Positions 17,173 through 26,227 of a stretch of DNA of 64,000 nt are shown here, one piece after another (within the stretch, counting starts at the first letter, position 1; every line of letters begins with the position of its first letter). The notes under the pieces were generated by a model, which was given only the letters and a program-made list of their open reading frames with translations, was not told where the DNA came from and ran no database searches. The DNA comes from CAWCCP01 sp963701245 (GTDB taxonomy: Bacteria > Patescibacteriota > Saccharimonadia > Saccharimonadales > UBA4665), in NCBI GenBank assembly GCA_963701245.1, contig OY969576.1:930001-994000 (forward strand). Direction: 5' to 3'. Both the position numbers and the translations under genes were made by a program.

Positions 17173-18352
17173 CTCACCTTACGCAAAACCTCCAGCTTCT
17201 TTGAGTACCTGAAGTTCAGCCAAACTGGCTTGCTGAGCTTTGAGGTATAGCTTTGCCTTTAAGGCAAAGTGGTTCAGATTGCTCGCTTTCGCCAGTCGTT
17301 CCAGCTTATGGTAGGCATAGGTTGGCGCAAAGAAGTGGTTACTTTGTGTCTTCACTCGTTTGGTCGGTGACTTGGCCAGCCCGAGGTTGGACTTTACGGA
17401 CTTGTGGTACTCTTCCACTTTCCACCGTTTTTGGTAGATCGTGGTTATGTCGGTATGTCCTAGCGTCAGATCACTGGTAGCGAGATACAAAACACCCTGA
17501 CTGTCATCTCCGTTTGTGAAGATTTGACGGGTGATACGCACCGTCATATTCATGCCTTTGAGGTACCCTGTCTTGGTAGTGTTTTCTTCCCAGGCCAGCG
17601 ATTCGACTGCGTGGAATACTCCTCGTAGTTTATCCTCCTTACTTTTTGCAAACGTACGATTACTCTTGAGGGCAAAGATGAAGTGTTTGCCCTTGCCAAC
17701 GATGAACTCCATGTTTTCCTGTGAGGAAAACCAACTGTCAGCAAGGCAGTAGCGAAACTTCACCTGGTTTTGGATGGCTGCCCCGATGAGCTCACGGGCC
17801 TGTTCGTTCTTGGTGGCCGAGGACTTGCGTTTTTGTTTGCCGGTCTTCGGGTCAGTGAAAGGTACGTCTTTCTTGACCAGGCAAAACCCCAAGGGTACCG
17901 TTGCCTGGTCGTTATGGTAGAGCATATTGAGAATATTGACGCCCTTCACATTCCGGTTGAAGACGTGGTCATAGTGCCAGGCAATGATGTCGTTTTCGTC
18001 GGTGTAGGCCTTCTCTTCAATGGTGTCATCCAAAGCCAGTATGCCGTCGTCAGTTTCAATCTGCCGGATCGTTGGCTTAACCAGTTTCCAGAGGTCTTTG
18101 TTGGTATATTCCCGGGCAGACAGGAAACGGGTGACGTCGTCATGGCCGACTGACCCGTCCAGGGCGGCCGACATACCAGTTGCCGTGGTCAATCCGAATG
18201 AGCTGATGAGATAGTCAGAATACAGGTCAAGCATTGGTACGTTGACGGGCTTGGATTGTTTTTGTTTTGGCATAGCAACATCCTTGATGAAAGGTTGACT
18301 GCTTTTAGTATGCCCCAGGACTCAAGAAAGTGGGAGTGATGCGTAAGGTGAG
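17173..18352 (-). mobile_element. IS4-superfamily insertion sequence, copy A (1180 bp)
   Basis: Terminal inverted repeats CTCACCTTACGCA (17173-17185) and TGCGTAAGGTGAG (18340-18352) bound the element. The flanks carry a perfect 7-bp target duplication TTAGTAA (17166-17172 and 18353-18359). It contains one transposase gene whose stop codon lies in the left inverted repeat. A second copy at 27373-28552 differs at only two positions that I can see (17319/27519 and 17325/27525). Copy A sits between genes and does not visibly break one. Confidence 0.93.
17179..18273 (-). CDS. IS4-type DDE transposase, 364 aa
   Basis: This enzyme cuts and joins the ends of its insertion sequence. Catalytic Asp residues are likely in ILALDDTIEEK (near residue 82) and YCLADSWFSS (near 178). 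The third acidic residue lies in a YREK signature, YQKRWKVEEYHKSVK, with the exact Y-2-R-3-E-6-K spacing of IS4-family enzymes. It is full length and apparently intact. The copy at 27379-28473 differs at the HFFAPTYAYHK segment (AATHAYHK there). The closest named IS subgroup is not certain. Confidence 0.9.
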   Translation of the reverse strand: MPKQKQSKPVNVPMLDLYSDYLISSFGLTTATGMSAALDGSVGHDDVTRFLSAREYTNKDLWKLVKPTIRQIETDDGILALDDTIEEKAYTDENDIIAWHYDHVFNRNVKGVNILNMLYHNDQATVPLGFCLVKKDVPFTDPKTGKQKRKSSATKNEQARELIGAAIQNQVKFRYCLADSWFSSQENMEFIVGKGKHFIFALKSNRTFAKSKEDKLRGVFHAVESLAWEENTTKTGYLKGMNMTVRITRQIFTNGDDSQGVLYLATSDLTLGHTDITTIYQKRWKVEEYHKSVKSNLGLAKSPTKRVKTQSNHFFAPTYAYHKLERLAKASNLNHFALKAKLYLKAQQASLAELQVLKEAGGFA

Positions 18353-18431
18353 TTAGTAACATATATAGCTATTTTTTGTTTGGGGTTAAATGCACACACC
18401 TAGTACCAAGTCATAATTATGAATGTGTGCA

Positions 18432-20339
18432 CTACAACTTTCCTTCTTTTTGAAGTTGATACATGTAGTTCTCGACTCCTCCAAATTTATCTACGTCAGT
18501 GAGACTACCATTGTCAAGAACATAAATCTTGTCCATAAGATTCAAAAGGGGTAGGCGATGCGATACTAATAACACTGTTTTGCGTTGAATTAGCGAACTA
18601 ATAGAGTTATGTATTAGTTGCTCGGATCTGTAATCGAGTGAAGACGTCGGCTCATCCATGCATATTATAGGCGCATTTTTAAGCAATGCTCGCGCAATAG
18701 CAATTCGTTGTTTCTGCCCTCCGCTTAAAGACGAGCCTCCTTCACCAGCAATGGAATCCATGCCCATAGGTAGCTTCACAATAAACTCTGACGCATTAGC
18801 AGCCTGCGAAGCCCAGTCTATTTCTTGACTACTAATAACGCGACCGATATCGCCATCTTCCAAATTGTCTTTTATAGAGGTTGCAAATAATTGCGGGGAC
18901 TGGCTAATCCAAGCTATATTTTTCCTAAGATCGGACAAGCTCACGCTTTGGATATCGAGTCCGTCAAGAAGAATTCGGCCAGTCGTTGGCTCAAGATATA
19001 AATCGAGTAGCTTTACGAGTGTACTTTTACCTGCACCACTTGGACCTATGATTCCGACTTTTTCACCAGAATGTATCGTTAAATTAATGTCATTTAGTAT
19101 CAGCGTGTCGCCATGTCTGAAGTATACATTCTGAAAGTCAATTCGGCCATGAACGCGCGGCAAAGGTCTATCTTCACGAATATGCTCTATTCCTTCGTGA
19201 TCCGTCATGACCTCGTACACACGGTGAACATTGACAAGTTTTTGTCGCCTAATTGTCAGTTGCGTGGTTATCTCTTGGATCGGATTGATAAGATAACTAA
19301 TATAGGTCATAAATACAAGCAATAACCCAATCGAGAACTGGCCATGTAGCGCTTCTTTTCCTCCTAAATAGATAACTAATGCCGTACCTAGGCTCACTAT
19401 TAAACCATTAGTGAAATTGAATAATTTATTCCATATGAGAGCATGACGTGCAACGTCATAGGTTTGAAGCCAGAGATCTTTCAAGCGCACCACTTGCCGT
19501 TCTTCCAGGCTAAAAGCTTGTACTGATTCGGTATTGTCAATTGACTCAGTAATCAATGAGGAAGTTTGACTATTTAGTTTGAAAAATGCTTGTCCCCACT
19601 TGCTTAAATGCGGTTTAAAGTACCTGATGGAGATAATTAGGAACGGAATAGCGACGAGCGTAATTATGGTTAGTGGAGCATTCAGATATAACATGATTAT
19701 TAAAATTCCAATGATAAGCACAATCGAACCGATGATTTCGCTGGTCGCAGTAAGTACGAGGTCTGATAGGCTGTTGGTGACTTGATTCTGGCGATATATA
19801 TAATCGCCTTTCGGCAAACGTCCTTCGTGATAGAGCGGAAGATGTAATATATGCCTGAACGATTCTTCTTTAATGCGTCTGTTGAGCCAATAGCCAATTT
19901 TCAGCAACATAAAGGCTTGTAGTGTACCGAATAAACTCTCGAGAAGAAATATGCAAAGAGTAATGAGTGATACAAAAAGTATGAGCTCTGGGGTGTGGGT
20001 ATACGGTTTAAGTGGGCCAGGTGCGGGTTCATGTCCAAATACTGAATCGGCCATTATTTTTATCGGCCAGGGGTTTAGCAGCATGATAGATGAAGCTATG
20101 ACGTTAAGTACCACAACTAGGGCAATAGATGCCTTAGACTGTGTATAGTAAGATTTCAGCCATGCTTGGAAATTTGTTGTTTTCTGGACGCGACCATTTT
20201 CTAATCGCCACTCATCAATTGCCTCCTGCACCATTTTCATGGGCCAGCCTGCCCGATTGAGACTATAGGCGATAAAATCAAGGGGCACGCCCTTAGACAC
20301 ACCTTCCTCAATCGAAATTTTTAGTCTCCTATCTTCCAT
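18432..20339 (-). CDS. ABC-type exporter, fused membrane and ATPase domains, 635 aa
   Basis: This is a half-transporter of the MsbA/ABCB type that works as a homodimer. A 60-residue cytoplasmic N-terminal extension precedes six membrane helices (about 70-350). The ATPase domain follows with Walker A GPSGAGKST (near 440), Q-loop WISQSPQLF, signature LSGGQKQR, Walker B IICMDEP and switch His in VSHRL. All key residues are present. The substrate, perhaps lipid, peptide or drug, is not evident. The N-terminal extension (GVPLDFIAYSLNRAGWPMKMVQEAI) looks helical. It is separated by 125 bp from a glycosyltransferase-like gene on the same strand. Confidence 0.92.
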   Translation of the reverse strand: MEDRRLKISIEEGVSKGVPLDFIAYSLNRAGWPMKMVQEAIDEWRLENGRVQKTTNFQAWLKSYYTQSKASIALVVVLNVIASSIMLLNPWPIKIMADSVFGHEPAPGPLKPYTHTPELILFVSLITLCIFLLESLFGTLQAFMLLKIGYWLNRRIKEESFRHILHLPLYHEGRLPKGDYIYRQNQVTNSLSDLVLTATSEIIGSIVLIIGILIIMLYLNAPLTIITLVAIPFLIISIRYFKPHLSKWGQAFFKLNSQTSSLITESIDNTESVQAFSLEERQVVRLKDLWLQTYDVARHALIWNKLFNFTNGLIVSLGTALVIYLGGKEALHGQFSIGLLLVFMTYISYLINPIQEITTQLTIRRQKLVNVHRVYEVMTDHEGIEHIREDRPLPRVHGRIDFQNVYFRHGDTLILNDINLTIHSGEKVGIIGPSGAGKSTLVKLLDLYLEPTTGRILLDGLDIQSVSLSDLRKNIAWISQSPQLFATSIKDNLEDGDIGRVISSQEIDWASQAANASEFIVKLPMGMDSIAGEGGSSLSGGQKQRIAIARALLKNAPIICMDEPTSSLDYRSEQLIHNSISSLIQRKTVLLVSHRLPLLNLMDKIYVLDNGSLTDVDKFGGVENYMYQLQKEGKL

Positions 20340-20463
20340 CGCTTGCTAACGTCTTTGTATAAATATACATAAGCATAACAGAATATCCTGGGTAAGGTTC
20401 AGTATCACTGTCTGCGACACTTGTAAATCTTGCAACTATAAAAGCTTATCGTGTATCTTTGCG

Positions 20464-21009
20464 CTAAAAATTCAAATGCTTTGGTAAAACGTTTTCGACA
20501 ACATATACAGAAACCCCAGCTTTGACTGTTGATTCCGACATATTTTTATCTACCGAAGGATAGGTCCAATCGCGTAGTCCATCCTTAACTGCCTGCTCTA
20601 TAACTTTTCGCGGTAAATAGGTGAAGTTAAACGTAAACCAATGGATGTTCTTGGTCTCCATTACTTGACTCGCTTCCTTTGACCAATGCGCCCACACCCA
20701 GTCTTTTCTCTTAGTGCTTTTTGGCCAAATTCTTGCTGGCGCTATAACGACCATCTTATCGTGATTGTGAATCGCCGCAAACATATTAGCGAGATCGCCA
20801 GGTTCTATAACTACATCTCCGTCAAGTATGAGCATACCGTCAGTCTTTTTATGACTAAGTTGCCTCCATGCACCAGCAAGAACTTTGCCTTTCTCGCCAA
20901 ACGGATGTTCGCTAGTAGGATTAATATGTAGTGTGTAGAACTGTCCGGGTATGGGAATAGATAGAGCAGTGTTATCCCAATTCTCACGAACGCAAATAAT
21001 CTCAGCCAT
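20464..21009 (-). CDS. Glycosyltransferase-like (GT-A fold) protein, 181 aa
   Basis: A short cytoplasmic protein. LILDGDVVIEPGD near residue 60 resembles the DxD-type metal and nucleotide-sugar site of GT-A glycosyltransferases, preceded by an HINPTSEHPFGEKG segment and followed by VIAPARIWP. The length is below most family members, and the C-terminal acceptor part is small, so it may be a compact or reduced enzyme. The call rests on this motif alone. AAGAG lies six bases before ATG 21009. It is upstream of, and on the same strand as, the ABC exporter, with a gap of about 125 bp. Confidence 0.5.
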   Translation of the reverse strand: MAEIICVRENWDNTALSIPIPGQFYTLHINPTSEHPFGEKGKVLAGAWRQLSHKKTDGMLILDGDVVIEPGDLANMFAAIHNHDKMVVIAPARIWPKSTKRKDWVWAHWSKEASQVMETKNIHWFTFNFTYLPRKVIEQAVKDGLRDWTYPSVDKNMSESTVKAGVSVYVVENVLPKHLNF

Positions 21010-21430
21010 TATAAACTCTTATTATTGACTTTCCGCTGCAGGCGTTCTAGTAAGAACGCAATTCGCTATACTTTGTAAATTGCTTCGCATAGTCATGTTT
21101 TTAATTCTTATGCTTAGCATTGTAGCATGCTCTGCCTATAAATTTATTTGCTTAAATCTAGTCAAAATTTACCACTATATCGTCTGAATATTGCGCTAGG
21201 GGAGCACATAGATGACGTCGCGAATTAATTAAGCAACTGCTGGCTTTCTCTCACTAAAGGAGCTGGAGCGACTAACATTTACTATTCTTATGAAATGGCA
21301 GTACCAATGAACTTTCCAATTGCATACGTAACAATCATAGCTATGACACCACCTATCACAATTCGAATTATTGGCGACTATCCTCTCAAAACAAGTAACT
21401 CGTTATTACCACTATAGTTGGAATTCATCG
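21010..21430. other. Gene-free stretch left of an IS481 element
   Basis: No supported gene. On the minus strand a 22-codon hydrophobic stretch near 21290-21360 reads like the end of a membrane protein, ending in FIGTAIS, but has no start; it may be a gene remnant. The right edge holds one copy of the 15-bp target duplication at 21416-21430. Confidence 0.4.
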
Positions 21431-22468
21431 TCTTCAGGCACCAAACATCTTGGACACTTTCATTAAGATAGAAAGGAGTAATGAAAGTGAGTACCAGAAC
21501 TATGACCCAGAAACAGCTCTTAGTATACGGAGCTCGGATTAGACTTGCTTGGTTTAGGAAGGCAGAAGAATTAGGTAGTGTTACTGAAGCTTGTAAATGG
21601 TTTGGAATAGCAAGGAGTGAGTACTACTATTGGCATAAACGTTGGATTGCCGGAGATAAGAAAGTAACAGCACTTTACGACAAGCCCAGAATACCAAAAG
21701 ATAACCCTCGCATAATTGATGAGGAATTAGCTGGTCTCATCGTTGGCCTGAGATTGGAGTATGGCTACGGTAAGCACGGCCTATCCAGGATCCTTGAGCG
21801 GGATTATGGCATCACCATATCTCATAAAGGTGTTAATAACGTTCTTAGGCGAGCTGAATTGCTCGCTAAGAGAAAGGTCAACAAACGTTCACGTAAACTA
21901 TCTGACCAGCAATATGTACCCGGTGAGCGTGGTCAGATGGACGTGAAGCACTGGAAACGAGCCGCCTACCAATACGACATCATAGATTGTGCCACCAGGC
22001 TCAAATACAAGCGCCTGTACTATGATTACCATCCCCGAAATACCATCGACTTCCTGGAGCATGCCGTCAGATTCTTTGAGCCAGCTTTCAGCTTTCAAAC
22101 CATCCAGACAGACAATGGTACTGAGTTCACCTACACCCAGTGGCCACAGGATAAGATAACTCACCCAGTAACCATATGGCTGACCAGCCATGGTATTGAG
22201 CATCGCTTAATTAAAGCCAGCTCACCACAACTCAATGGGTTTATTGAGCGCAGCCATGGCTCAGACAAATACCTACGGAAACATTTCAAAATAGATCATA
22301 ATTTCGTGGACCTTAAGCGATTCCTGTTGGAAGACTGCGAACGCTACAATACATACCGCCTACATACCTCACTCGGTATGATGACACCACTCGAATACTT
22401 ACAGAGTCTGCCCGGATATGAGAATGCTACTATTAACTTAGACGTCCTATATGTTTAGAGCCTCGACC
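21431..22468 (+). mobile_element. IS481-family insertion sequence, copy A (1038 bp)
   Basis: The flanks carry a perfect 15-bp direct repeat AGTTGGAATTCATCG at 21416-21430 and 22469-22483, at the upper end of target duplications known for IS481. The ends show imperfect inverted repeats sharing AGGC-x-C-x-AAACAT. One transposase gene fills the element. A related but not identical element is at 62276-63322. Confidence 0.85.
21481..22458 (+). CDS. IS481-family transposase, 325 aa
   Basis: This is an integrase-core DDE transposase. A winged-helix N-terminal region (RKAEELGSVTEACKWFGIARSEYYYW) recognises the ends. Catalytic residues are likely Asp in GQMDVKHWKR, Asp in IQTDNGTEF and Glu in SPQLNGFIERSHG. 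The length is typical and no break is seen. GAAAGGAG is four bases from the ATG at 21481. It resembles the transposase at 62286-63275 along its length. Confidence 0.92.
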   Translation: MKVSTRTMTQKQLLVYGARIRLAWFRKAEELGSVTEACKWFGIARSEYYYWHKRWIAGDKKVTALYDKPRIPKDNPRIIDEELAGLIVGLRLEYGYGKHGLSRILERDYGITISHKGVNNVLRRAELLAKRKVNKRSRKLSDQQYVPGERGQMDVKHWKRAAYQYDIIDCATRLKYKRLYYDYHPRNTIDFLEHAVRFFEPAFSFQTIQTDNGTEFTYTQWPQDKITHPVTIWLTSHGIEHRLIKASSPQLNGFIERSHGSDKYLRKHFKIDHNFVDLKRFLLEDCERYNTYRLHTSLGMMTPLEYLQSLPGYENATINLDVLYV

Positions 22469-22487
22469 AGTTGGAATTCATCGAGTA

Positions 22488-22516
22488 TTGACCTATTGAC
22501 ATAAATATAGTATAAT
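22488..22516 (+). promoter_or_regulatory. Consensus promoter just before the CheR-like gene
   Basis: TTGACC (22488-22493) and TATAAT (22511-22516) are spaced by exactly 17 bp, a near-perfect sigma-70 pattern, in host DNA just right of the IS481 target duplication. The -10 ends three bases before the ATG at 22520. Transcription would therefore begin at or after that codon, implying a leaderless message or a later start at ATG 22541 or 22547. Confidence 0.7.
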
Positions 22517-22519
22517 AAC

Positions 22520-23335
22520 ATGTCGCTCCATAGCCCTTCTATGCCTATGCCACCGGAAATATTCGTTGCGCCTGTTGACGGTAAGCAGGCATACAAAGAT
22601 CTTTTACAGCAAGGACTCGTACGACCTACTACGGCGGTTTTTCGAAAAGATACTTCAATTAATGAAGTCGTAGCATTGGCACTCCAGGAATCAGACGATC
22701 AAGCTGCGCTCGAAATAGTATCAGGTGGTTGCAGTTACGGTGCAGAGTTAGACACCGCTTTGGGTCTTGTGTATAAACATGAACCAACCCGAGATGTTGC
22801 GGTAAGAGGAGTGGATTATAGCGACCGAGTACTTGCCTATGCTGCAGTTGGAAAATATGTAGCTCGAGATGATTATGCCAATACAGAGTACAGGTATAAG
22901 CAAAAAGGGTACGACCTGGAGGAAACAATGGACGCTCATGGCTTTCAGATCGGTCTTGATAATTCCTCTATTTTTTCTGCGGCGCTCGATGCAGCACGCT
23001 TACGCGACCGTTACTCGGTTGAGACGCAACAAGCCGACTTAACTCGTGAAGTTCCCGCAGGCAAACTAGCGAAACTTGTCCTTGGTAACAATTTATTATT
23101 TCATCATACTATTTCCGATGCTCGAAAAATAGCCACCAATCTGTCCAGAGTGTTACAAGTTGGCGGCATCATTAGCTTTGGTCAATTTTACCACCCCGGT
23201 GCGAGCAAACCATATGTCGGAAGATACAATCATGATCAGTGGACTCGGTATCTCACGCGTAAGTTATCACGGCAGGGTTTGGAACCAATTACTGGTCTGC
23301 ATCCGATGCTGAGTGCCTATCGGCGTGTTCGATAA
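22520..23335 (+). CDS. CheR-like SAM-dependent methyltransferase, 271 aa
   Basis: This is a Rossmann-fold methyltransferase resembling the CheR group. The SAM-binding loop is likely IVSGGCSYGAELDTAL near residue 67, followed by VRGVDYSDRVLAYAAVGKY, equivalent to the CheR acidic loop and helix. LVLGNNLLFHH near 190 is like the CRNVLIYF strand of CheR, and a later strand is VGGIISFGQF. No chemotaxis receptor or other chemotaxis gene is present, so the substrate is unlikely to be a chemoreceptor. The start is uncertain because the promoter overlaps the first ATG; residues 8 or 10 are alternatives. It is the first gene right of an IS481 element. Confidence 0.7.
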   Translation: MSLHSPSMPMPPEIFVAPVDGKQAYKDLLQQGLVRPTTAVFRKDTSINEVVALALQESDDQAALEIVSGGCSYGAELDTALGLVYKHEPTRDVAVRGVDYSDRVLAYAAVGKYVARDDYANTEYRYKQKGYDLEETMDAHGFQIGLDNSSIFSAALDAARLRDRYSVETQQADLTREVPAGKLAKLVLGNNLLFHHTISDARKIATNLSRVLQVGGIISFGQFYHPGASKPYVGRYNHDQWTRYLTRKLSRQGLEPITGLHPMLSAYRRVR

Positions 23336-23526
23336 CACTGAGGCTATCGATAATCACATACATGTTTTGGAAGTATAGTCGCCTCAACTCTTACTGTACT
23401 TGGTCGAGTGCAAATTATTACTGCTACTATCCGAATCAAGGAACATAGTACTACCCGTATCGTGTGATTATCGTGCTCGGTTGGCTTGCCAAATGGTACT
23501 AAGGCACTGTAAAAAAAGGAGGGGGT

Positions 23527-24474
23527 ATGGCAGCAAAACAATTGTCAACAGCAAAACATAAAGCTGAAACATATAAAGCAATAAAGCAAATTGACGCGGG
23601 ATTACTGAATATTGGCTATGCAGAGGAAGGACCGGCCAATGGAACTGCGGTTATTCTACTCCACGGCTGGCCTTATGATATTTATAGTTTTTTTGACGTA
23701 AGCAAATTTCTTGCCGCTAAAGGTTATCACGTCTTAATTCCGCATCTCAGAGGTTACGGATCGACACGTTTTCTTTCAGACAAAACATTCAGAAATGGCC
23801 AGCAATCGGTTGTCGCAGTTGACATCATTGCTTTTATGGATGCACTGGAGATTAACACGGCTATAATTGCCGGCTTTGACTGGGGCGCTCGCACCGCAAA
23901 TATTATGGCTGCCTTATGGCCAAAACGTTGCAGGGCTATGGTATCTGTGAGCGGCTATCTAATTGGCAGTCCGGAAGCTAATAAACTACCGATCCCTCCC
24001 GCAGCCGAACTTCAATGGTGGTATCAGTATTATTTTGCCACCGAACGAGGGCAACTAGGTTATAAGAAATATCTGCGGGACTTTAACAGGTTAATATGGA
24101 AAACTGCGTCACCTAATTGGGAATTTGATGACGAGACATTTAGTCGGAGTATGGATTCTCTGGTTAACCCAGACCACGTGAACATTGTTATACATAACTA
24201 TCGTTGGCGACTTGGGTTAGTGGACGGCGAATCTCAATATAATGAATACGAGAAAAAGCTCGCTGAGCTACCTAGTATTAGCGTCCCAACAATCACTATG
24301 GAGGGAGACGCCAATGGAGCACCGCACCCCGATCCGAGTGCCTATGCAACCATGTTTACGGGCAAATATGCAAACAAAGTCATAAAAGGTGGTGTCGGCC
24401 ATAACTTGCCACAGGAAGCACCCGTACCCTTTGCCGAAGCCGTGATAGAAGTCGACAGTTTTCTAAGTACCTAG
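23527..24474 (+). CDS. Epoxide-hydrolase/dehalogenase-like alpha/beta hydrolase, 315 aa
   Basis: The oxyanion strand ILLHGWPYD lies near residue 40, and PHLRGYGSTR near 75. The nucleophile elbow is AGFDWGART near 117, with Asp as the nucleophile as in epoxide hydrolases and haloalkane dehalogenases. The C-terminal catalytic His is in GGVGHNLPQEAP, and an acidic partner is likely in the preceding MEGDANG. A cap domain lies between 140 and 230. Soluble and probably cytoplasmic; substrate not known. A strong AAGGAGG ribosome-binding site precedes ATG 23527. It faces the disrupted permease gene convergently. Confidence 0.85.
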   Translation: MAAKQLSTAKHKAETYKAIKQIDAGLLNIGYAEEGPANGTAVILLHGWPYDIYSFFDVSKFLAAKGYHVLIPHLRGYGSTRFLSDKTFRNGQQSVVAVDIIAFMDALEINTAIIAGFDWGARTANIMAALWPKRCRAMVSVSGYLIGSPEANKLPIPPAAELQWWYQYYFATERGQLGYKKYLRDFNRLIWKTASPNWEFDDETFSRSMDSLVNPDHVNIVIHNYRWRLGLVDGESQYNEYEKKLAELPSISVPTITMEGDANGAPHPDPSAYATMFTGKYANKVIKGGVGHNLPQEAPVPFAEAVIEVDSFLST

Positions 24475-25139
24475 CATCGTTTCAAAATCGGGAGCTAGTA
24501 GAAAAACTATTCAAATCTGGCATCTTCAGGTTTTGTCATTCGTTTCATGAGTGGCAAGGTAATTACAACTAAGCCTATCGCAACAACCAGTCCTATTCCC
24601 ATTATGGCGAAATAGCCCATACTCGGATGTACCTGGAGTTTCACTCCTTTTGGTTCAAAGTTTTTCACCAAATCGTTCACTACTGGTATGCCGACCCCCA
24701 GCCCAATAGCTGCAGCTAGAATAGACACCACTACTAATGGTAAGGCAGCTTCTAATAAGATTACTCTATTCAAAGTTCCTATTGATACACCACTTACCCG
24801 TAGCAATGTAAACGGCCGTTTGCGTTCAACGAGACTGCCACCAACTGAAACTGCCAAACTACAGCCGGCCGTAATTAAGGTGAGTACAATTACAGCCAAT
24901 ACTGCTCTCGCGACATTAGTGTCGTCATTATCACGTATTTCGGCAACTTCGCCTATCGTTTCAGGTTCTAAAATTCCCATTTGCCATTGAGAAAGATCGT
25001 CTAACCCATTTCCGTCATCGCCGTTTTTTAGGCTTGAGAGCGCCAATGATGCTGCTTCATAATCCGTAAGATAGGTGCGAATCTGCTCGAGCGTATCGGC
25101 ATTATTCGTTTTTATGAGCATACCCTCTAACGACAAAGT

Positions 25140-26227
25140 CGCTTAAAGGAAATTTCGTGTTGGTTTTTGCCCCTCAGTTCGGCTGTATAAATACCACTCC
25201 ACGAGCCTTCGTTGGTGCTCGTCGCTCATGCCTCGGTGCAACTTGAGCTTGGTTCTGAGCTGGCTGTTAATACCACCTTCCATGTGGTTGGTCGTTCTTG
25301 GTAGCCGTGGGGTGGAGTTGTAAACGTAGGTGAACAGCTGCTGGTCTTCCTGTAGTTTCTTGAGCTGTCGGTAGGCAGAACGTAAGCGTCCATGGGTATG
25401 CCACCATCTCCGTTGGTTCGGCTTCGGATCTCTGACATACGTCCTTTGCTTGACGAAGTCGTTATACTGGTTCTCCCAAGCCTGGAACTGCTGTTCCCAG
25501 GTAGCCGCATCCGCTTCCGTATGCACTTGCCACAGTGCCCTGGTTAGTCGCAGAAGGTCTTGCCCGGCTTCGGTTTTCGGGCTGAGCGTTAGCTTACCCC
25601 GGACGTTGAGCCAGATATGGAATGTGCAACGCTGGATCTTCGTCTCAGGCCAACACCGGGCAATGGCCAGGAGAATACCTTTCTGGCCGTCACACACGGC
25701 AAAGCCTGGTGCCGGTATGGTAGCCAACAGCTCGCTCCAGGTACTCGAGGATTCCCAGCCGGCCCAGTGCCAGGCAATGACATATTCGGTAGTCCGAGCA
25801 ATGAGACAGACCAGTGAGCCGACACGGATGCCGTCAAGGATAAGGGCGTGGTGTACTTCGCCGGTGGGCGTAGGCTTCGGTACAATATCCCAGCACCAAG
25901 CTGTTTGGTTACGCCACGTACGGGCGGTAACACTCGTCGGCAATTCGTCCTGTGACTGCTTGCCGAGTAGCCAAGCGACGAAGTGTTCGAGCAAAAGCTG
26001 ACGACTGAGGTCAGGTCGTTTCCTGACTTGTGAGCCACTACACTGCGGACAACGGTAACGCTGTGTACCGGCAGTTGTCTTGCCCCATTTCTGTAGCTTA
26101 GTTTGGCATGCTTGGCATGTGTACTTGTAGGTTCTTTTTTCATACAATTAATGTCTCACGACATTAATTCAGGGCAAATAACAGAGGAATAACGGCTTAA
26201 AAACCAACACGTTTTTTCCTATAACTC
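25140..26227 (-). mobile_element. IS256-family (IS1249-type) insertion sequence, 1088 bp
   Basis: Imperfect terminal inverted repeats of about 28 bp share AGGAAA and CGTGTTGGTTTTT. The flanks carry an 8-bp target duplication GACAAAGT (25132-25139 and 26228-26235), the expected size for this family. It lies inside the permease gene, and removing it restores the frame. One intact transposase gene fills it. Confidence 0.88.
25143..26147 (-). CDS. IS1249-type transposase, 334 aa
   Basis: This is a mutator/IS256-type transposase. The N-terminus has a zinc ribbon (CQACQTKLQKW ... YRCPQCSGSQVRKRPD), as in the IS1249 subgroup. Likely catalytic acidic residues are Asp in ALILDGIRVG, Asp in GFAVCDGQKG and Glu in NHMEGGINSQL. 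The CTFHIWLNVR motif matches the family core. It is intact and full length. It is the only copy in the window. Confidence 0.88.
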   Translation of the reverse strand: MYEKRTYKYTCQACQTKLQKWGKTTAGTQRYRCPQCSGSQVRKRPDLSRQLLLEHFVAWLLGKQSQDELPTSVTARTWRNQTAWCWDIVPKPTPTGEVHHALILDGIRVGSLVCLIARTTEYVIAWHWAGWESSSTWSELLATIPAPGFAVCDGQKGILLAIARCWPETKIQRCTFHIWLNVRGKLTLSPKTEAGQDLLRLTRALWQVHTEADAATWEQQFQAWENQYNDFVKQRTYVRDPKPNQRRWWHTHGRLRSAYRQLKKLQEDQQLFTYVYNSTPRLPRTTNHMEGGINSQLRTKLKLHRGMSDEHQRRLVEWYLYSRTEGQKPTRNFL

